DNA from: an uncultured Flavobacteriales bacterium | Lineage (GTDB): Bacteria > Bacteroidota > Bacteroidia > Flavobacteriales > Crocinitomicaceae | Length of the DNA stretch: 64,000 nucleotides | Reading direction: 5' to 3' | NCBI GenBank assembly: GCA_946482515.1 | Contig: CAMLRS010000001.1 | Location: forward strand, 62,001 to 126,000 | Shown here: positions 1 to 8,304 of the stretch, piece by piece | Numbering within the stretch: position 1 is the first letter of the stretch | Layout: each line of letters opens with the position of its first letter | Translations under genes and position numbers: made by a program | The notes under the pieces: generated by a model | What the model was told of the DNA's origin: nothing | Seen by the model: only the letters and a program-made list of their open reading frames with translations | Databases searched by the model: none

Positions 1-488
1 AATACGGTTTTACCTACACCGGCACCACCAAACAGACCGATCTTACCTCCTTTTGCGTATGGCTCGATAAGGTCGATTACTTTGATACCTGTGAACAGTA
101 CTTCGGTAGCCGTAGAAAGCTGGTCGAATTTCGGCGCTTCACGGTGAATCGGAAGACCTTTTGCATTGTCGACTGCATTAATACCGTCGATTGCTTCACC
201 AACTACGTTGAACAGACGTCCTTTGATCTGGTCGCCCGTAGGCATTTTGATCGCACTGCCTGTTGAAATCACTTCCATTCCGCGACGGAAACCATCTGTG
301 GAGTCCATGGAGATCGTACGTACGGCATTTTCCCCTACGTGTGACTGAACTTCCAGAATAACTTTAGTTCCATCCGCCTTGCGCACTTCGAGTGCGTCAA
401 AAATGCTCGGAAGCGCTACATCTTTGTCGAAGCTTACATCGACAACCGGCCCGATAACCTGTGATACTTTACCTTGAATTGCTGACAT
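1..488 (-). CDS. atpD: F-type ATP synthase subunit beta, N-terminal part
   Basis: Catalytic beta subunit of the F1 sector, which makes ATP from ADP and phosphate at the inner membrane. Only the first ~162 codons are in the window; the gene runs off the left edge. The protein begins [18 protein letters not shown], the usual beta-barrel start of the family, and the Walker A P-loop GGAGVGKT lies at the window edge. The ATG (486-488) is the only good start. It reads leftward, so downstream partners such as atpC would lie outside the window. The upstream 580 bases are non-coding and repeat-rich. Identification is secure. Confidence 0.97.
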   Translation of the reverse strand, partial: MSAIQGKVSQVIGPVVDVSFDKDVALPSIFDALEVRKADGTKVILEVQSHVGENAVRTISMDSTDGFRRGMEVISTGSAIKMPTGDQIKGRLFNVVGEAIDGINAVDNAKGLPIHREAPKFDQLSTATEVLFTGIKVIDLIEPYAKGGKIGLFGGAGVGKTV

Positions 489-642
489 TCTGACGTCTTT
501 TATGTGTATTCCTCAATTTGAGCGCAAAAGTACGTCTTTTATTCTATATTAATGAAATTCAGGAGCAAGAAAAGTATTCATTCTATATGAACACAATTTA
601 ACCACCTTAAAATCAGACAACTAAATCCAGTCATTCTAAAAA

Positions 643-676
643 CCCTCCCTCCTTGAGGAGGGAATGAGGGAGGTGG
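643..676. repeat. G-rich element, arm A
   Basis: Self-complementary CCTCCTTGAGGAGG core followed by GAGGGAGGTGGC. The same arrangement recurs at 22315, 58173 and, in reverse, near 53940. It pairs with arm B at 925-959, about 250 bases away. Confidence 0.6.
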
Positions 677-924
677 CTAAAAACGGCATTGGCTTGCGAT
701 CATCCCCTGGCCCTCTTCAATTCTTTTGTTCCATTATTTTTCATCCGCCGCGGCGGACACAAAAGGGAACGTGATGTGCTTTGTATAGTTTAAAGCGTTC
801 CGACCTAAATCGGAACTACACAAAACAGGTCGGCATAAACATCATTAGTTCGCTTTTGTGAACTGTCTCGAACGCACAGCGGATGGCGGGAAGGAGGTCG
901 TTGAATGTACTATTGGTTTGCGAT

Positions 925-959
925 CTCCTCCCCCTTAGTCCCCCTTCCAAAGGGGGAGA
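925..959. repeat. G-rich element, arm B
   Basis: CTCCTCCCCCTTAGTC then CCCCTTCCAAAGGGGG. This is approximately the reverse complement of arm A and is nearly the same as copies at 19571 and 58223. It can fold by itself through CCCCTTCCAAAGGGG. Confidence 0.65.
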
Positions 960-980
960 CAAGAAAGATCTGTTTTTCAC

Positions 981-1022
981 AAAAAAAGAAAGGGTGATCC
1001 TGATAGCGAACCGGATCACCCT
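981..1022 (-). terminator. Terminator of the first tonB gene
   Basis: Read on the minus strand, a perfect 10-bp stem (AGGGTGATCC / GGATCACCCT) is followed by a T-rich run, 50 bases past the tonB stop codon. This is a standard intrinsic terminator. Confidence 0.8.
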
Positions 1023-1074
1023 TGTGTACCCTAAACACACTCTTACATTTGCCAGGGATACAACTAACTCTTCG

Positions 1075-1956
1075 TTATTTTGGCGGCTGGAAGTTGATCG
1101 GCAGGTTGAAGTAGCAATCTACTGCTTCCCCGTTTTTCTTGCCTGGTTTCCAGTTCGGCATTTTTTTCACTACGCGTACCGCTTCTTTATCACAGTCGGG
1201 GCACTCGGCCACTTTGCGGATCACGGATACTCTCGAGATCTCACCGGTGCTGCTCACCACGAAACGCAGGTAGCATTTTCCACCGATTCCCTGCTGAGCT
1301 TCCCACTCCGGGTAGCGCAGGTTGTTTTCGAGGAATCTCTTCAGCTCTGCTCTTCCTCCGGGGAACTCAGCAGGCTCGTCCACAACCGTTTCCGGTTCTT
1401 TAGTTTTCTGCTCCAGTCCGTTGCCACCTCCTTGTGGACCACCTCCGGTCGGAACCTTGAACGGATCGCCTCCAGGATCTTTCACGTCGATCGGACCAAC
1501 AGGCCCCTTAGGATCAATTGGCAACTCCGGCATTTTCGGATCAGGCACATCGACCACTTTTGGCGGCGTAAATTTGGTCATTTCCGGTAATTTGGCAAGC
1601 TCTTCTTTTTTGGGCTGCTCGATTTCCGGTTCTTTTTCGATCTCGTCTTTCTGCTCGAATTTCATTTCAATCTGTTCCTGCTGAACGGCGATGGTTTTCT
1701 TCTTCTCAACAGGGTCTTTCAGTGTCGAAGCTGCTGCATAGATCACGCCAACTCCGCCTACCATTCCCAATAGAATAAGAATCAGGTTGCGGTTGTAATC
1801 GCGGCGGATCTTGAAGGCTCCATAATTTTTGTTGCGATTTTCAAAGACCGTTTCATTCCGTACGACGGAAGTTACCTGCTGCCAGTTGCGTGTAGTAAAG
1901 AAATCGTACAGCGAGATCAGTGTAACGACTCCAACGATGATGAGGATTGCTGTCAT
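1075..1956 (-). CDS. tonB: TonB family energy transducer (copy 1)
   Basis: TonB couples the proton-motive force of the inner membrane to outer-membrane TonB-dependent transporters. The 293-residue protein has an extra N-terminal hydrophobic helix (residues ~3-20) and the Bacteroidetes-type segment ENRNKNYGAFKIRRDY (~40-55). A second helix follows (~58-78), then a Lys/Glu/Pro-rich periplasmic linker (~85-195), and the TonB C-terminal domain (~205-290) with FPGG, LRYP, GKCYLRFVVS and the conserved W.PGK motif. Residues 1-80 are almost identical to the next upstream gene (2244-3110) while the linkers differ, which points to a recent duplication. It has its own terminator and shares an upstream module with two other genes. 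No ExbB/ExbD is nearby. Confidence 0.93.
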   Translation of the reverse strand: MTAILIIVGVVTLISLYDFFTTRNWQQVTSVVRNETVFENRNKNYGAFKIRRDYNRNLILILLGMVGGVGVIYAAASTLKDPVEKKKTIAVQQEQIEMKFEQKDEIEKEPEIEQPKKEELAKLPEMTKFTPPKVVDVPDPKMPELPIDPKGPVGPIDVKDPGGDPFKVPTGGGPQGGGNGLEQKTKEPETVVDEPAEFPGGRAELKRFLENNLRYPEWEAQQGIGGKCYLRFVVSSTGEISRVSVIRKVAECPDCDKEAVRVVKKMPNWKPGKKNGEAVDCYFNLPINFQPPK

Positions 1957-2047
1957 GATTTGGGTTTTTAAGTTCTATTTAATGTTGTTTCCCAGTTAAA
2001 AAAGTCACCGGATCGTCACCCGATAAACCTCTCATACTGTTACACCT

Positions 2048-2115
2048 AACTTAATTAAAAGCTCAACCGGTGAGCCCAAAAGATCGTTTTGTGTAGTGTT
2101 TGTTTAGTGAACGGT
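2048..2115 (-). promoter_or_regulatory. Shared upstream module, copy 1 (tonB copy 1)
   Basis: On the plus strand, AACTTAATTAAAA (2048-2060), exactly 23 bases, then TCGTTTTGTGTAG (2084-2096), ending in GTGAACGGT (2107-2115). The same two blocks at the same 23-base spacing precede copy 2 of tonB and the 895-residue secreted protein. It sits about 90 bases before the ATG, so it is probably a promoter or activator site. The blocks do not match the usual TAnnTTTG box. Confidence 0.6.
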
Positions 2116-2138
2116 ATTTTTTGCTGATTTTAAGTGAG

Positions 2139-2228
2139 ATATTAGATGTTAGACTTTGAGATGTTAGACTTTGAGATGTTAGATATTAGATTTTGAGATA
2201 TTAGACTGATAGACGGGAGACTGAAGAC
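2139..2228. repeat. Low-complexity word repeat (TTAGA/TTTGAGA type)
   Basis: Repeats the words GATGTTAGACTTTGA and GATATTAGA several times upstream of tonB copy 1 and just beyond the stop codon of copy 2. Related word arrays occur at other gene ends in the window. Confidence 0.7.
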
Positions 2229-2243
2229 TTAATGACCGAACAA

Positions 2244-3110
2244 CTACTGCGGCGGCAGGAAGGTAATTGGCAAGTTGAAGTAACTATCGACCGGTTCTCC
2301 GTGCTTGTCTTTTCCGGGTGTCCATTTCGGCATTTTGAGCACTACGCGCTGGGCTTCTTTGTCGCAGGCCGGGCAGTCGGCAATTTTCCGGATCACGGAT
2401 ACTCTCGAGATCTCGCCGGTTTTGCTCACCACGAAACGCAGGTAGCATTTTCCGCCGATTCCTTCTTCTGCTTCCAGTTGCGGGTAGCGCAGGTTATCGC
2501 CCAAGAATTCTGCCAGTGCTTTTCTTCCGCCCGGGAACTCGGCCGGTACTGCCGGAATTTCCGGTTCTTTTGGCGGTGGTGGAGGTGTTGGCGGACCCGG
2601 AGGATCGATCGGTGGTGTGGGTGGCGTGAAGATGTCTCCCGGACCAGGATTCTTTACCGGTCCCACTGTCCCCGGATCAACCACAGGATCGGTTGGCTTG
2701 GTTGGGTCGCTGGTCACAACGGGTGGTGTAAATTTGTCCATGGGTGGCTGCGGCGTTTGCTGCTGTTTCGAATCGACTTCGGGCTTCGGCTCGTCTTTCG
2801 GATCGAACTCGATAACCGGCCCGTTTTCTTCAATAATGGGCGGAAGCTTCGCTTCTTTTTTCACCGGCTCACGGAGTGTGGCTGCCGCTGCGTAGATCAC
2901 ACCCACGCCACCGACCATTCCCAACAGAATAAGGATGAAGTTGCGGTTGTAATCGCGACGGATCTTGAACGCACCGTAGTTTTTGTTGCGGTTTTCGAAA
3001 ACGGTTTCGTTGCGAACGGCAGAAGTAACCTGTTGCCAGTTGCGGGTAGAAAAGAAGTCGTACAGGGATATGATCGCGACGACTCCGACAAGAATGAGGA
3101 TTGCTGTCAT
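2244..3110 (-). CDS. tonB: TonB family energy transducer (copy 2)
   Basis: Paralogue of the downstream tonB with the same plan in 288 residues. There are two N-terminal hydrophobic helices around the NRNKNYGAFKIRRDY segment, a long Pro-rich linker (~95-190, with runs such as PGPPTPPPPPKEPE), and a TonB C-terminal domain with FPGGRKAL, LRYPQLE, GKCYLRFVVSKTGEIS and W.PGK. The near identity of the N-terminal 75 residues and of the C-terminal core, against a divergent linker, suggests duplication followed by linker drift or gene conversion. The two copies may serve different transporters. It has the same upstream module as copy 1. Confidence 0.93.
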   Translation of the reverse strand: MTAILILVGVVAIISLYDFFSTRNWQQVTSAVRNETVFENRNKNYGAFKIRRDYNRNFILILLGMVGGVGVIYAAAATLREPVKKEAKLPPIIEENGPVIEFDPKDEPKPEVDSKQQQTPQPPMDKFTPPVVTSDPTKPTDPVVDPGTVGPVKNPGPGDIFTPPTPPIDPPGPPTPPPPPKEPEIPAVPAEFPGGRKALAEFLGDNLRYPQLEAEEGIGGKCYLRFVVSKTGEISRVSVIRKIADCPACDKEAQRVVLKMPKWTPGKDKHGEPVDSYFNLPITFLPPQ

Positions 3111-3198
3111 GATGGGGATTTTAAGTAGTTGATGATTCTATTCTCAGTTGATTCGACTTCCGGATCGTCACCCGGAAAGCGTTCATTCTGATGCAACT

Positions 3199-3266
3199 AA
3201 CTTAATTAAAAGCTTCATTCACAATCTGTAAAGAACTTTTTGTGCGGTGGTTGTTTAGCGAACGGT
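3199..3266 (-). promoter_or_regulatory. Shared upstream module, copy 2 (tonB copy 2)
   Basis: AACTTAATTAAAA (3199-3211), 23 bases, ACTTTTTGTGCGG (3235-3247), ending in GCGAACGGT. It has the same block order, spacing and distance to the ATG (~90 bases) as the copy before tonB copy 1. Confidence 0.6.
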
Positions 3267-3271
3267 GGTTT

Positions 3272-3341
3272 TTTGGACTTCAGGATATCAGGACGTTAGG
3301 ACATTAGGATTTTAGGACTTTAAGATATCAGGGTTTAGGGG
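3272..3341. repeat. Low-complexity word repeat (AGGATTTTAGGACTT type)
   Basis: Successive near-copies of the words TTCAGGATATCAGGACGTT and TTAGGACATTAGGATTTT. The same vocabulary returns at 8222-8303 and 34325-34362. Confidence 0.7.
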
Positions 3342-3629
3342 GTTAAAAAATTGAGAAAGCCTCAAACTGATAAACCCCAAAGTGTTGCTTCCCACGAATA
3401 CACGAATGACATGCTGTGTAGAATTCCAACGAATAATCCGCCTCGGCGGATATACACGAACATTAAGATTTTCACGATCTGAATACTTTTGAAAGGAACG
3501 ATTGTTTTAATCGGAAACAAGGTTCCCGGCATTCGCCAACATTCACACAAAGTGCATTATCCGTGTATTCGTGGGAGAAATTATCTGCTACAAGCTTTAA
3601 GTCAAAATAATTGGCGAACTATTGGAAAA

Positions 3630-3664
3630 CAAAAAAGGCTGCCTTTCCAGACAGCCTTTCTTTT
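3630..3664 (-). terminator. Terminator of the 895-residue gene
   Basis: Stem AAAGGCTG / CAGCCTTT (3634-3641 and 3652-3659) with a T run on the minus strand, 30 bases beyond the stop codon. Confidence 0.8.
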
Positions 3665-3692
3665 ATAGGTTCATCGGAACCTCATCGGCAGT

Positions 3693-6380
3693 TTATTGCT
3701 TGATGAAGGTTACTGAGAAGTTCAGATCGGAACCGTTTGCTTTAATGAAATACACACCTTGCGGCAGGTTTTCGATCGTTAATTCCTGTGCTGTATTCAG
3801 CGCATTTTCCTCAAAGTGGTACGTGCTTACGGTTCTGCCGTATACATCCACAACGGAAACTGTCATCGCAGGATGGTTCTGCTCCATATAGATTTTGGTG
3901 CTGGTTTTCGCCGGGTTCGGATACACTTTGAATCCTGCAGCCGCAGCTGTTTCATCCAGTCCAACATTCACCTGGTTGGTGATAACAATCTGCAGGGAAT
4001 CCATCAATGTGTTATCCGCTACTGAGACTGCTTTCGCCCAAACTGTTCCGTTGGATTCGGCTGTTACCAGACCTGTACCGCTGATCGTAGCTGCTCCTGT
4101 TCCCGGAACGATGCTCCATGTTACACTTTGGTCTACAGTAGCAGGGAATACGGCAGCCTCCATTTGCAATGTACCACCATCGGTTGTAATAGCCGCAGCT
4201 ACACCGCCTTGTGTACTTACTTCAATGCTGTCAACCACTACAACACAGCTTGCGGTAATGGTAAACGTACCGAAATCGTCATCGTTGTAACCACCCATCA
4301 GGATGTAGTACGTGGTATTGGCTTCCGCAGCAAACGTAAGCTCAGATCCGCTGTCATCGCAGCCGGCACCGTCGTCGCTATAACCCATGCATTCTGTCAG
4401 GTTATCACAGTCGCTTCCTTCGTAAACGCGCACGTATGTGTCGAATTCCGATCCACAGGTGGAAATGGTCATATCACCGGAAGAAGCTGGTGTGATCGTG
4501 TACCAAACGCCTTTGATCAATCCGTAATCCGGGCTGTCGTCTTCGCAGGCAGCAGCAGGGTGTACATCGTCTGTAGCATCCATGGTGTTTCCTGTCAGTG
4601 TTTGTCCGCAAGCCAGCTCGAGTGCATCAGCACAGCTGTCGTTTACAGTTTCCGGGAAGCAGTTCGCGGTAATGGTAAACGCACCGACATTTTCCTCGTA
4701 GTAACCGCCCATCAGGATGTAGTAAGTTTCGCCTTCTTCAGCCGCGAAGCTCAACGTAGAGCCTGCATTGTCGCAGTTGCCGTAACCGTTGAAGCCCATG
4801 CACTCTGTGAGGTTGTCGCAGTCGGCACCTTTGTATGCACGCAGGTAGGTATCGAACTCGGATCCGCAGGTAGAAATGGTCATCGTTCCTGATTCTGCAG
4901 CGGTGATCTTGTACCAAACGCCCTTCACAAGGCCGGAATCGGTTTCGTCATCCGTACACGCAACAGCTGGCAATACATCGCTGGTAGCATCCATGGTATT
5001 TCCTGTCAGCGTTTCGCCGCATTCCAGTTCCAGTGCATCCGCGCAATCGTCGTTTGCTGTCGGCTCGAAGCAGGTAGCCGTGATCGTAAACGCTCCGAAG
5101 CTTTCTTCGTCATAGCCGCCCAGCATGATATAGTAAGTCTGGCCTGCTTCTGCAGTAAAGCTCAGTGCTGAGCCTGCATCGTCGCAGCTGCCACCGTCGT
5201 CGCTGTAGCCCATACATTCTGTGAGGTTATCGCAGTCGTCGCCTTTGTAAACACGCAGGTACGTATCGAAATCAGAGCCACAGGTCGAAACGGAAACGCT
5301 TCCTGCCGTAGCCGGGGTGATTTTATACCATACCGCTTTAGCCGTACCGTAATTCACATCGTCGTCTGCACAGGCTGCCGCAGGTACTACGTCATCGGAA
5401 GCACCCGAAGTATTGCCGATCAGGGTTTCGCCACACGTCAGCTCGATTGCATCGGCGCAGGTGTCGTTGGTAGCAGGTTCGTAGCAGGTAGCCGTGAGGG
5501 TGAAGGTGCCGTAGCTGTCTTCACTTAATCCAGCAAGCAGGATGTAATAGGTAGCGTCTTCTTCTGTTGTGAACGAAAGCGTTGAGCCGACGTCGCTACA
5601 GTTATCGCCGTCGTCGTTAGCTCCCATGCATTCCGTGAGGTTGTCGCAGTCGTCACCTTTATAGATACGCATGTACGTATCGAAGTCGGAGCCGCAGCTG
5701 CTCACCACCATGCTTCCTGCGCTGGCAGCGGTAATTTTGTACCATACACCGTGGAACATGCCGTATTCCGGATCATCGCCGTCGCAGGAAACTGCAGGCA
5801 CCTCATCGTCGGAAGCACCGGAAGTGTTTCCTGTTATGGTTTGTCCGCAGGTCATCGACACAGCATCGGCACAGGAATCATTGGCAGCAGGTTCGAAGCA
5901 GGTGGCTGTCATGGTAAAATCACCATAGCTGTCTTCACCGTAACCTCCGAGCAGGATGTAATACGTGGCATCTTCTTCTACAGCAAAGGACATGGCAGAA
6001 CCGTTGTCATCGCAGCTGTTGCCATCGTCGCTGTACCCCATACATTCGGTGAGGTTATCGCAATCGGCGCCTTTGTAGATACGCAGGTACGTATCGAAGT
6101 CGGATCCGCACGTTTCAACGGATAAGATACCGGCGCTTGCCGCTGTGATCTTATACCATACTCCTTTGTAAAAACCCGACGTTCCGCCGTCTTCGCAGTC
6201 GGCAGCAGGCAACACGTCATCTCCTGCTTCTTCGTTATTACCCGTTATGGTCTGACCGCATGTCAGCTCCAGCGCACCCGTACAGGTATCATTGACCGGC
6301 GCTTGCGCGGCAGCTGTCAGCGAGAATCCCGCTGCGGCGATAAGGGTAAGAAGATGTAATCTTTTGTAAAACATTCTCAT
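3693..6380 (-). CDS. Secreted T9SS type-A protein with five PPC-like repeats
   Basis: An 895-residue exported protein. Residues 1-26 form a signal peptide ending TAAAQA. Five tandem repeats of about 136 residues (~30-710) follow. Each begins ND.CA.A..L.CG.T..GNT, continues WYKIT...G...STCGSDFDTYLR.YKG.DCDNLTECMGY.DDG and ends TYYILLGGY....G.FT.TA.C. This is the pattern of pre-peptidase C-terminal (PPC-like) beta-sandwich domains with paired cysteines and acidic loops. A Big_2-like Ig domain (~712-800) and a type-A T9SS tail (~808-895, YPNP ... GVYFIKA) end the protein. It is probably a cell-surface or released binding protein; ligand unknown. No catalytic motif is visible. It shares an upstream module with both tonB genes. 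Confidence 0.85.
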   Translation of the reverse strand: MRMFYKRLHLLTLIAAAGFSLTAAAQAPVNDTCTGALELTCGQTITGNNEEAGDDVLPAADCEDGGTSGFYKGVWYKITAASAGILSVETCGSDFDTYLRIYKGADCDNLTECMGYSDDGNSCDDNGSAMSFAVEEDATYYILLGGYGEDSYGDFTMTATCFEPAANDSCADAVSMTCGQTITGNTSGASDDEVPAVSCDGDDPEYGMFHGVWYKITAASAGSMVVSSCGSDFDTYMRIYKGDDCDNLTECMGANDDGDNCSDVGSTLSFTTEEDATYYILLAGLSEDSYGTFTLTATCYEPATNDTCADAIELTCGETLIGNTSGASDDVVPAAACADDDVNYGTAKAVWYKITPATAGSVSVSTCGSDFDTYLRVYKGDDCDNLTECMGYSDDGGSCDDAGSALSFTAEAGQTYYIMLGGYDEESFGAFTITATCFEPTANDDCADALELECGETLTGNTMDATSDVLPAVACTDDETDSGLVKGVWYKITAAESGTMTISTCGSEFDTYLRAYKGADCDNLTECMGFNGYGNCDNAGSTLSFAAEEGETYYILMGGYYEENVGAFTITANCFPETVNDSCADALELACGQTLTGNTMDATDDVHPAAACEDDSPDYGLIKGVWYTITPASSGDMTISTCGSEFDTYVRVYEGSDCDNLTECMGYSDDGAGCDDSGSELTFAAEANTTYYILMGGYNDDDFGTFTITASCVVVVDSIEVSTQGGVAAAITTDGGTLQMEAAVFPATVDQSVTWSIVPGTGAATISGTGLVTAESNGTVWAKAVSVADNTLMDSLQIVITNQVNVGLDETAAAAGFKVYPNPAKTSTKIYMEQNHPAMTVSVVDVYGRTVSTYHFEENALNTAQELTIENLPQGVYFIKANGSDLNFSVTFIKQ

Positions 6381-6454
6381 ACGTTTAAATTAAGTTATTA
6401 GTAATCCGGAAGTTGCTCCGTTTTGCACGGAAACCCTTTTATTCCGGGGCTTCC

Positions 6455-6522
6455 AACTTAGTTAAAAACCACACTGACCGACTAAAAACATCGTTTTGTG
6501 TAGCTCTTATTGAGCAAACGGT
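6455..6522 (-). promoter_or_regulatory. Shared upstream module, copy 3 (895-residue gene)
   Basis: AACTTAGTTAAAA (6455-6467), 23 bases, TCGTTTTGTGTAG (6491-6503), ending in GCAAACGGT. It lies about 75 bases before the ATG. Block sequence and spacing match the two tonB copies, although the coding sequence is unrelated. Confidence 0.6.
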
Positions 6523-6632
6523 GGCAAATGGATGACGATTGTTTTTTCAGATTGGATGCGTGATTTTGGGGAATTATCGCCGGTTGCAGTCGTTGAACCT
6601 CTGAACTGCATTTTTTTGGCGTCGAATTTGCG

Positions 6633-6640
6633 TAGCTTTG
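6633..6640 (+). promoter_or_regulatory. -7 promoter box TAGCTTTG
   Basis: Exact match to the Bacteroidetes TAnnTTTG box, 20 bases before the ATG at 6661. It argues against longer upstream starts, because they would lie before the transcription start. Confidence 0.6.
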
Positions 6641-6660
6641 ATTTACCAAAAACAGCATTT

Positions 6661-7116
6661 ATGAAAAAAATCATCCTTTTCTTACTACTTACAGCCGGAA
6701 GCATCGGTCATTCTTTTGGTCAATGCAGCTCTGAAGTACGCGAAGCATTCGGTGGAACGGCTTCGATCGCGCTGTACAATACTTATATTACCATCGGTGC
6801 CATTGCCGACGGCTACGTTGCAGAAAGCTACGATTCGGAACGCGTACAGACGCTGATGGACGAACAGGTTTCGATGATCAATGTGCTGATCGATTACCTG
6901 AACAAGGCGATTGATGACCCATCCGAAAGCCTCACATCCGACGACAAAGATTACCTGCGCGAAATGATCACGTGTCTCAATTACCTGAAAGCGGAAGCAC
7001 AGGGATTGCACGATATTGCCCTCTACGACTCGGATGATGCCTCCAACCGCTACAATACGAACCGCGATCTCGCCTGGACTTCTATTGAGCTGCTGCTTGG
7101 TCTCGGCGACAATTAA
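6661..7116 (+). CDS. Small secreted protein of unknown function
   Basis: A 151-residue protein with a clear signal peptide (MKKIILFLLLTAGSIGHSFG, cleaved before QCSS). The mature part is predicted mostly helical and acidic, with two cysteines (one at the mature N-terminus, one in MITCLNYL) that could form a disulfide. The frame is open further upstream, but ATG 6661 is chosen because it starts the signal peptide and follows a promoter box. I recognise no family. It is probably periplasmic or released and stands alone between two minus-strand genes. Confidence 0.75.
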   Translation: MKKIILFLLLTAGSIGHSFGQCSSEVREAFGGTASIALYNTYITIGAIADGYVAESYDSERVQTLMDEQVSMINVLIDYLNKAIDDPSESLTSDDKDYLREMITCLNYLKAEAQGLHDIALYDSDDASNRYNTNRDLAWTSIELLLGLGDN

Positions 7117-7124
7117 GAGGATTT

Positions 7125-7215
7125 TGAGTTTTTGATGCTTGATTTTTGATGAAGGAATCCGACCTGAGACCTTACGACCGGAAGACTACTACCGTCCTTC
7201 TGTCCTGCAGTCTTA
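7125..7215. repeat. Low-complexity words between convergent genes
   Basis: TTTTGAGTTTTTGATGCTTGA followed by degenerate CCTTACGACC/GTCCTTCTGTCC words. It fills the space between the convergent small secreted protein and hldD, and no clean terminator hairpin is seen. Confidence 0.4.
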
Positions 7216-7227
7216 GCATCCTGAAAT

Positions 7228-8193
7228 CTATAAATAAGCTTCTTTCGCCAGGTAGTTCTTCACGTAATCTTCTACGCCCGCTTCTAGTGTCGTGAACGGC
7301 TGCTTGTAGCCCTGGGCGATGAGCTTGTCCATGTTGGCTTCGGTGAAATACTGGTACTTGTCGCGGATATCGATCGGTGTATCGACGAAGGTAATGTTCG
7401 GCTCCTTGCCCAAGGAACGAAAAACACTTGTTGCCAGATCGATGAACGGACGCGCTGTTCCCGAACCCAGGTTGTAAATGCCGGACTGAACATCGTGATC
7501 TTTCAAAAAGAGGCAAACGGAAAGCAGATCTTTCACGTAAACGAAGTCGCGCATCTGGCCACCGTCTGTATAATCCGGGTTGTGGGAACGGAACAGTTTC
7601 ATGCCGCCCGTATCGCGGATCTGGTTGAACGCATGAAAGATCACGGAAGCCATGCGGCCTTTGTGGTATTCGTTCGGTCCGTAGACGTTGAAGAATTTCA
7701 GTCCGGCCCAGAACGGCGGCGTTTTTGCCTGATTCAAGGCCCAAACGTCGAATTCCTGTTTCGACCAGCCATAAGGATTCAACGGCTGCAGCTGCGGAAT
7801 AGTTGATTCGTTGTCGTCGTAGCCGATTTCACCCAAGCCATACGTTGCGCCGGAGCTGGCATACACGAGCGGAATCCCGAAATTCACGCAGTGGTTCCAG
7901 ACCATTTTCGTGTAATCCACGTTGAGCTCGTCGAAGATGGCTTTGTCGAACTCGGTGGTGTCCGTTCGCGCACCGATGTGGTAAACAAACGTCACTTTAT
8001 CGCCATGTGCCTTCATCCACGCATCGAAAACGGAACGCTCGACTTTTTCGGCAAATTGCTTCCCTTCGAGGTTGGCGGCTTTTTCCGTTTTGGTGAAATC
8101 GTCGACCAGAACCAGGTTCGTGATTCCTTGCTCATTGAGCTTTCCTACCAAACAACTTCCGATAAACCCGGCGGCTCCTGTGACAACGATCAT
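7228..8193 (-). CDS. hldD: ADP-L-glycero-D-manno-heptose 6-epimerase
   Basis: Converts ADP-D-glycero-beta-D-manno-heptose to the L-glycero form for the lipopolysaccharide inner core, in the cytoplasm. The 321-residue length is typical. An extended short-chain dehydrogenase fold is evident from the N-terminal NAD(P) motif TGAAGFIG (5-12) and the catalytic pair Tyr141-Lys145 in NPYGWSK. Family signatures include YHIGARTDTTE, YASSGATYG, KFFNVYGPNEYHKGRMASV and MRDFVYVKD. It is monocistronic and convergent with the gene before it. No other heptose gene is nearby. Confidence 0.95.
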   Translation of the reverse strand: MIVVTGAAGFIGSCLVGKLNEQGITNLVLVDDFTKTEKAANLEGKQFAEKVERSVFDAWMKAHGDKVTFVYHIGARTDTTEFDKAIFDELNVDYTKMVWNHCVNFGIPLVYASSGATYGLGEIGYDDNESTIPQLQPLNPYGWSKQEFDVWALNQAKTPPFWAGLKFFNVYGPNEYHKGRMASVIFHAFNQIRDTGGMKLFRSHNPDYTDGGQMRDFVYVKDLLSVCLFLKDHDVQSGIYNLGSGTARPFIDLATSVFRSLGKEPNITFVDTPIDIRDKYQYFTEANMDKLIAQGYKQPFTTLEAGVEDYVKNYLAKEAYL

Positions 8194-8209
8194 GATCTTA
8201 TTTTGGGGA

Positions 8210-8217
8210 CAAATATA
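8210..8217 (-). promoter_or_regulatory. -7 promoter box of hldD
   Basis: On the minus strand TATATTTG, an exact TAnnTTTG match, 16 bases before the hldD ATG. Confidence 0.6.
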
Positions 8218-8221
8218 CGGA

Positions 8222-8303
8222 CATTCGGATTTCAGGACCTTAGGACTTCAGGATTTTAAGACTTAAGATATCGGAGATTTCCTGATGTCTTGACGTCCTA
8301 AAA
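8222..8303. repeat. Low-complexity word repeat (AGGACTTCAGGATTTT type)
   Basis: TTTCAGGACCTTAGGACTTC then AAGACTTAAGATATC, then the partly complementary CTGATGTCTTGACGTCC. The two halves can pair imperfectly. It lies between the hldD start and the hydrolase stop and may act as the terminator of the hydrolase gene. Confidence 0.6.
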
Positions 8304-8304
8304 T

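Larger units (their letters stand above)
489..1074. other. Intergenic region with repeats and a terminator
   Basis: No plausible gene lies between atpD and tonB. The stretch holds the atpD promoter region, both arms of a dispersed G-rich inverted-repeat element (643-676 and 925-959), a perfect 14-bp palindrome TCCGCCGCGGCGGA (744-757) and the terminator of the following tonB gene (981-1022). Open frames here cross the repeats and have no family resemblance. Confidence 0.6.
3111..3692. other. Intergenic region between tonB copy 2 and the 895-residue gene
   Basis: No gene is supported here. It contains the tonB copy 2 leader and upstream module (3199-3266), an array of ATCAGGA/TTAGGA words (3272-3341), a long inverted repeat whose outer arms are CCACGAATACACGAAT (3394-3409) and its near complement CCGTGTATTCGTGGG (~3560-3575), a TCCGCC-TC-GGCGGA palindrome inside that repeat (3437-3450), and the terminator of the 895-residue gene. 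Confidence 0.6.

Noticed and set aside
883..1590. A 235-codon plus-strand frame over the repeat region and the tonB gene
   Set aside because: It begins inside the repeat DNA and runs antisense to tonB, with an implausible composition (many Phe/His/Arg) and no motif.
2232..3128. A 298-codon frame opposite tonB copy 2
   Set aside because: Antisense shadow of tonB. The same shadow also appears opposite copy 1.
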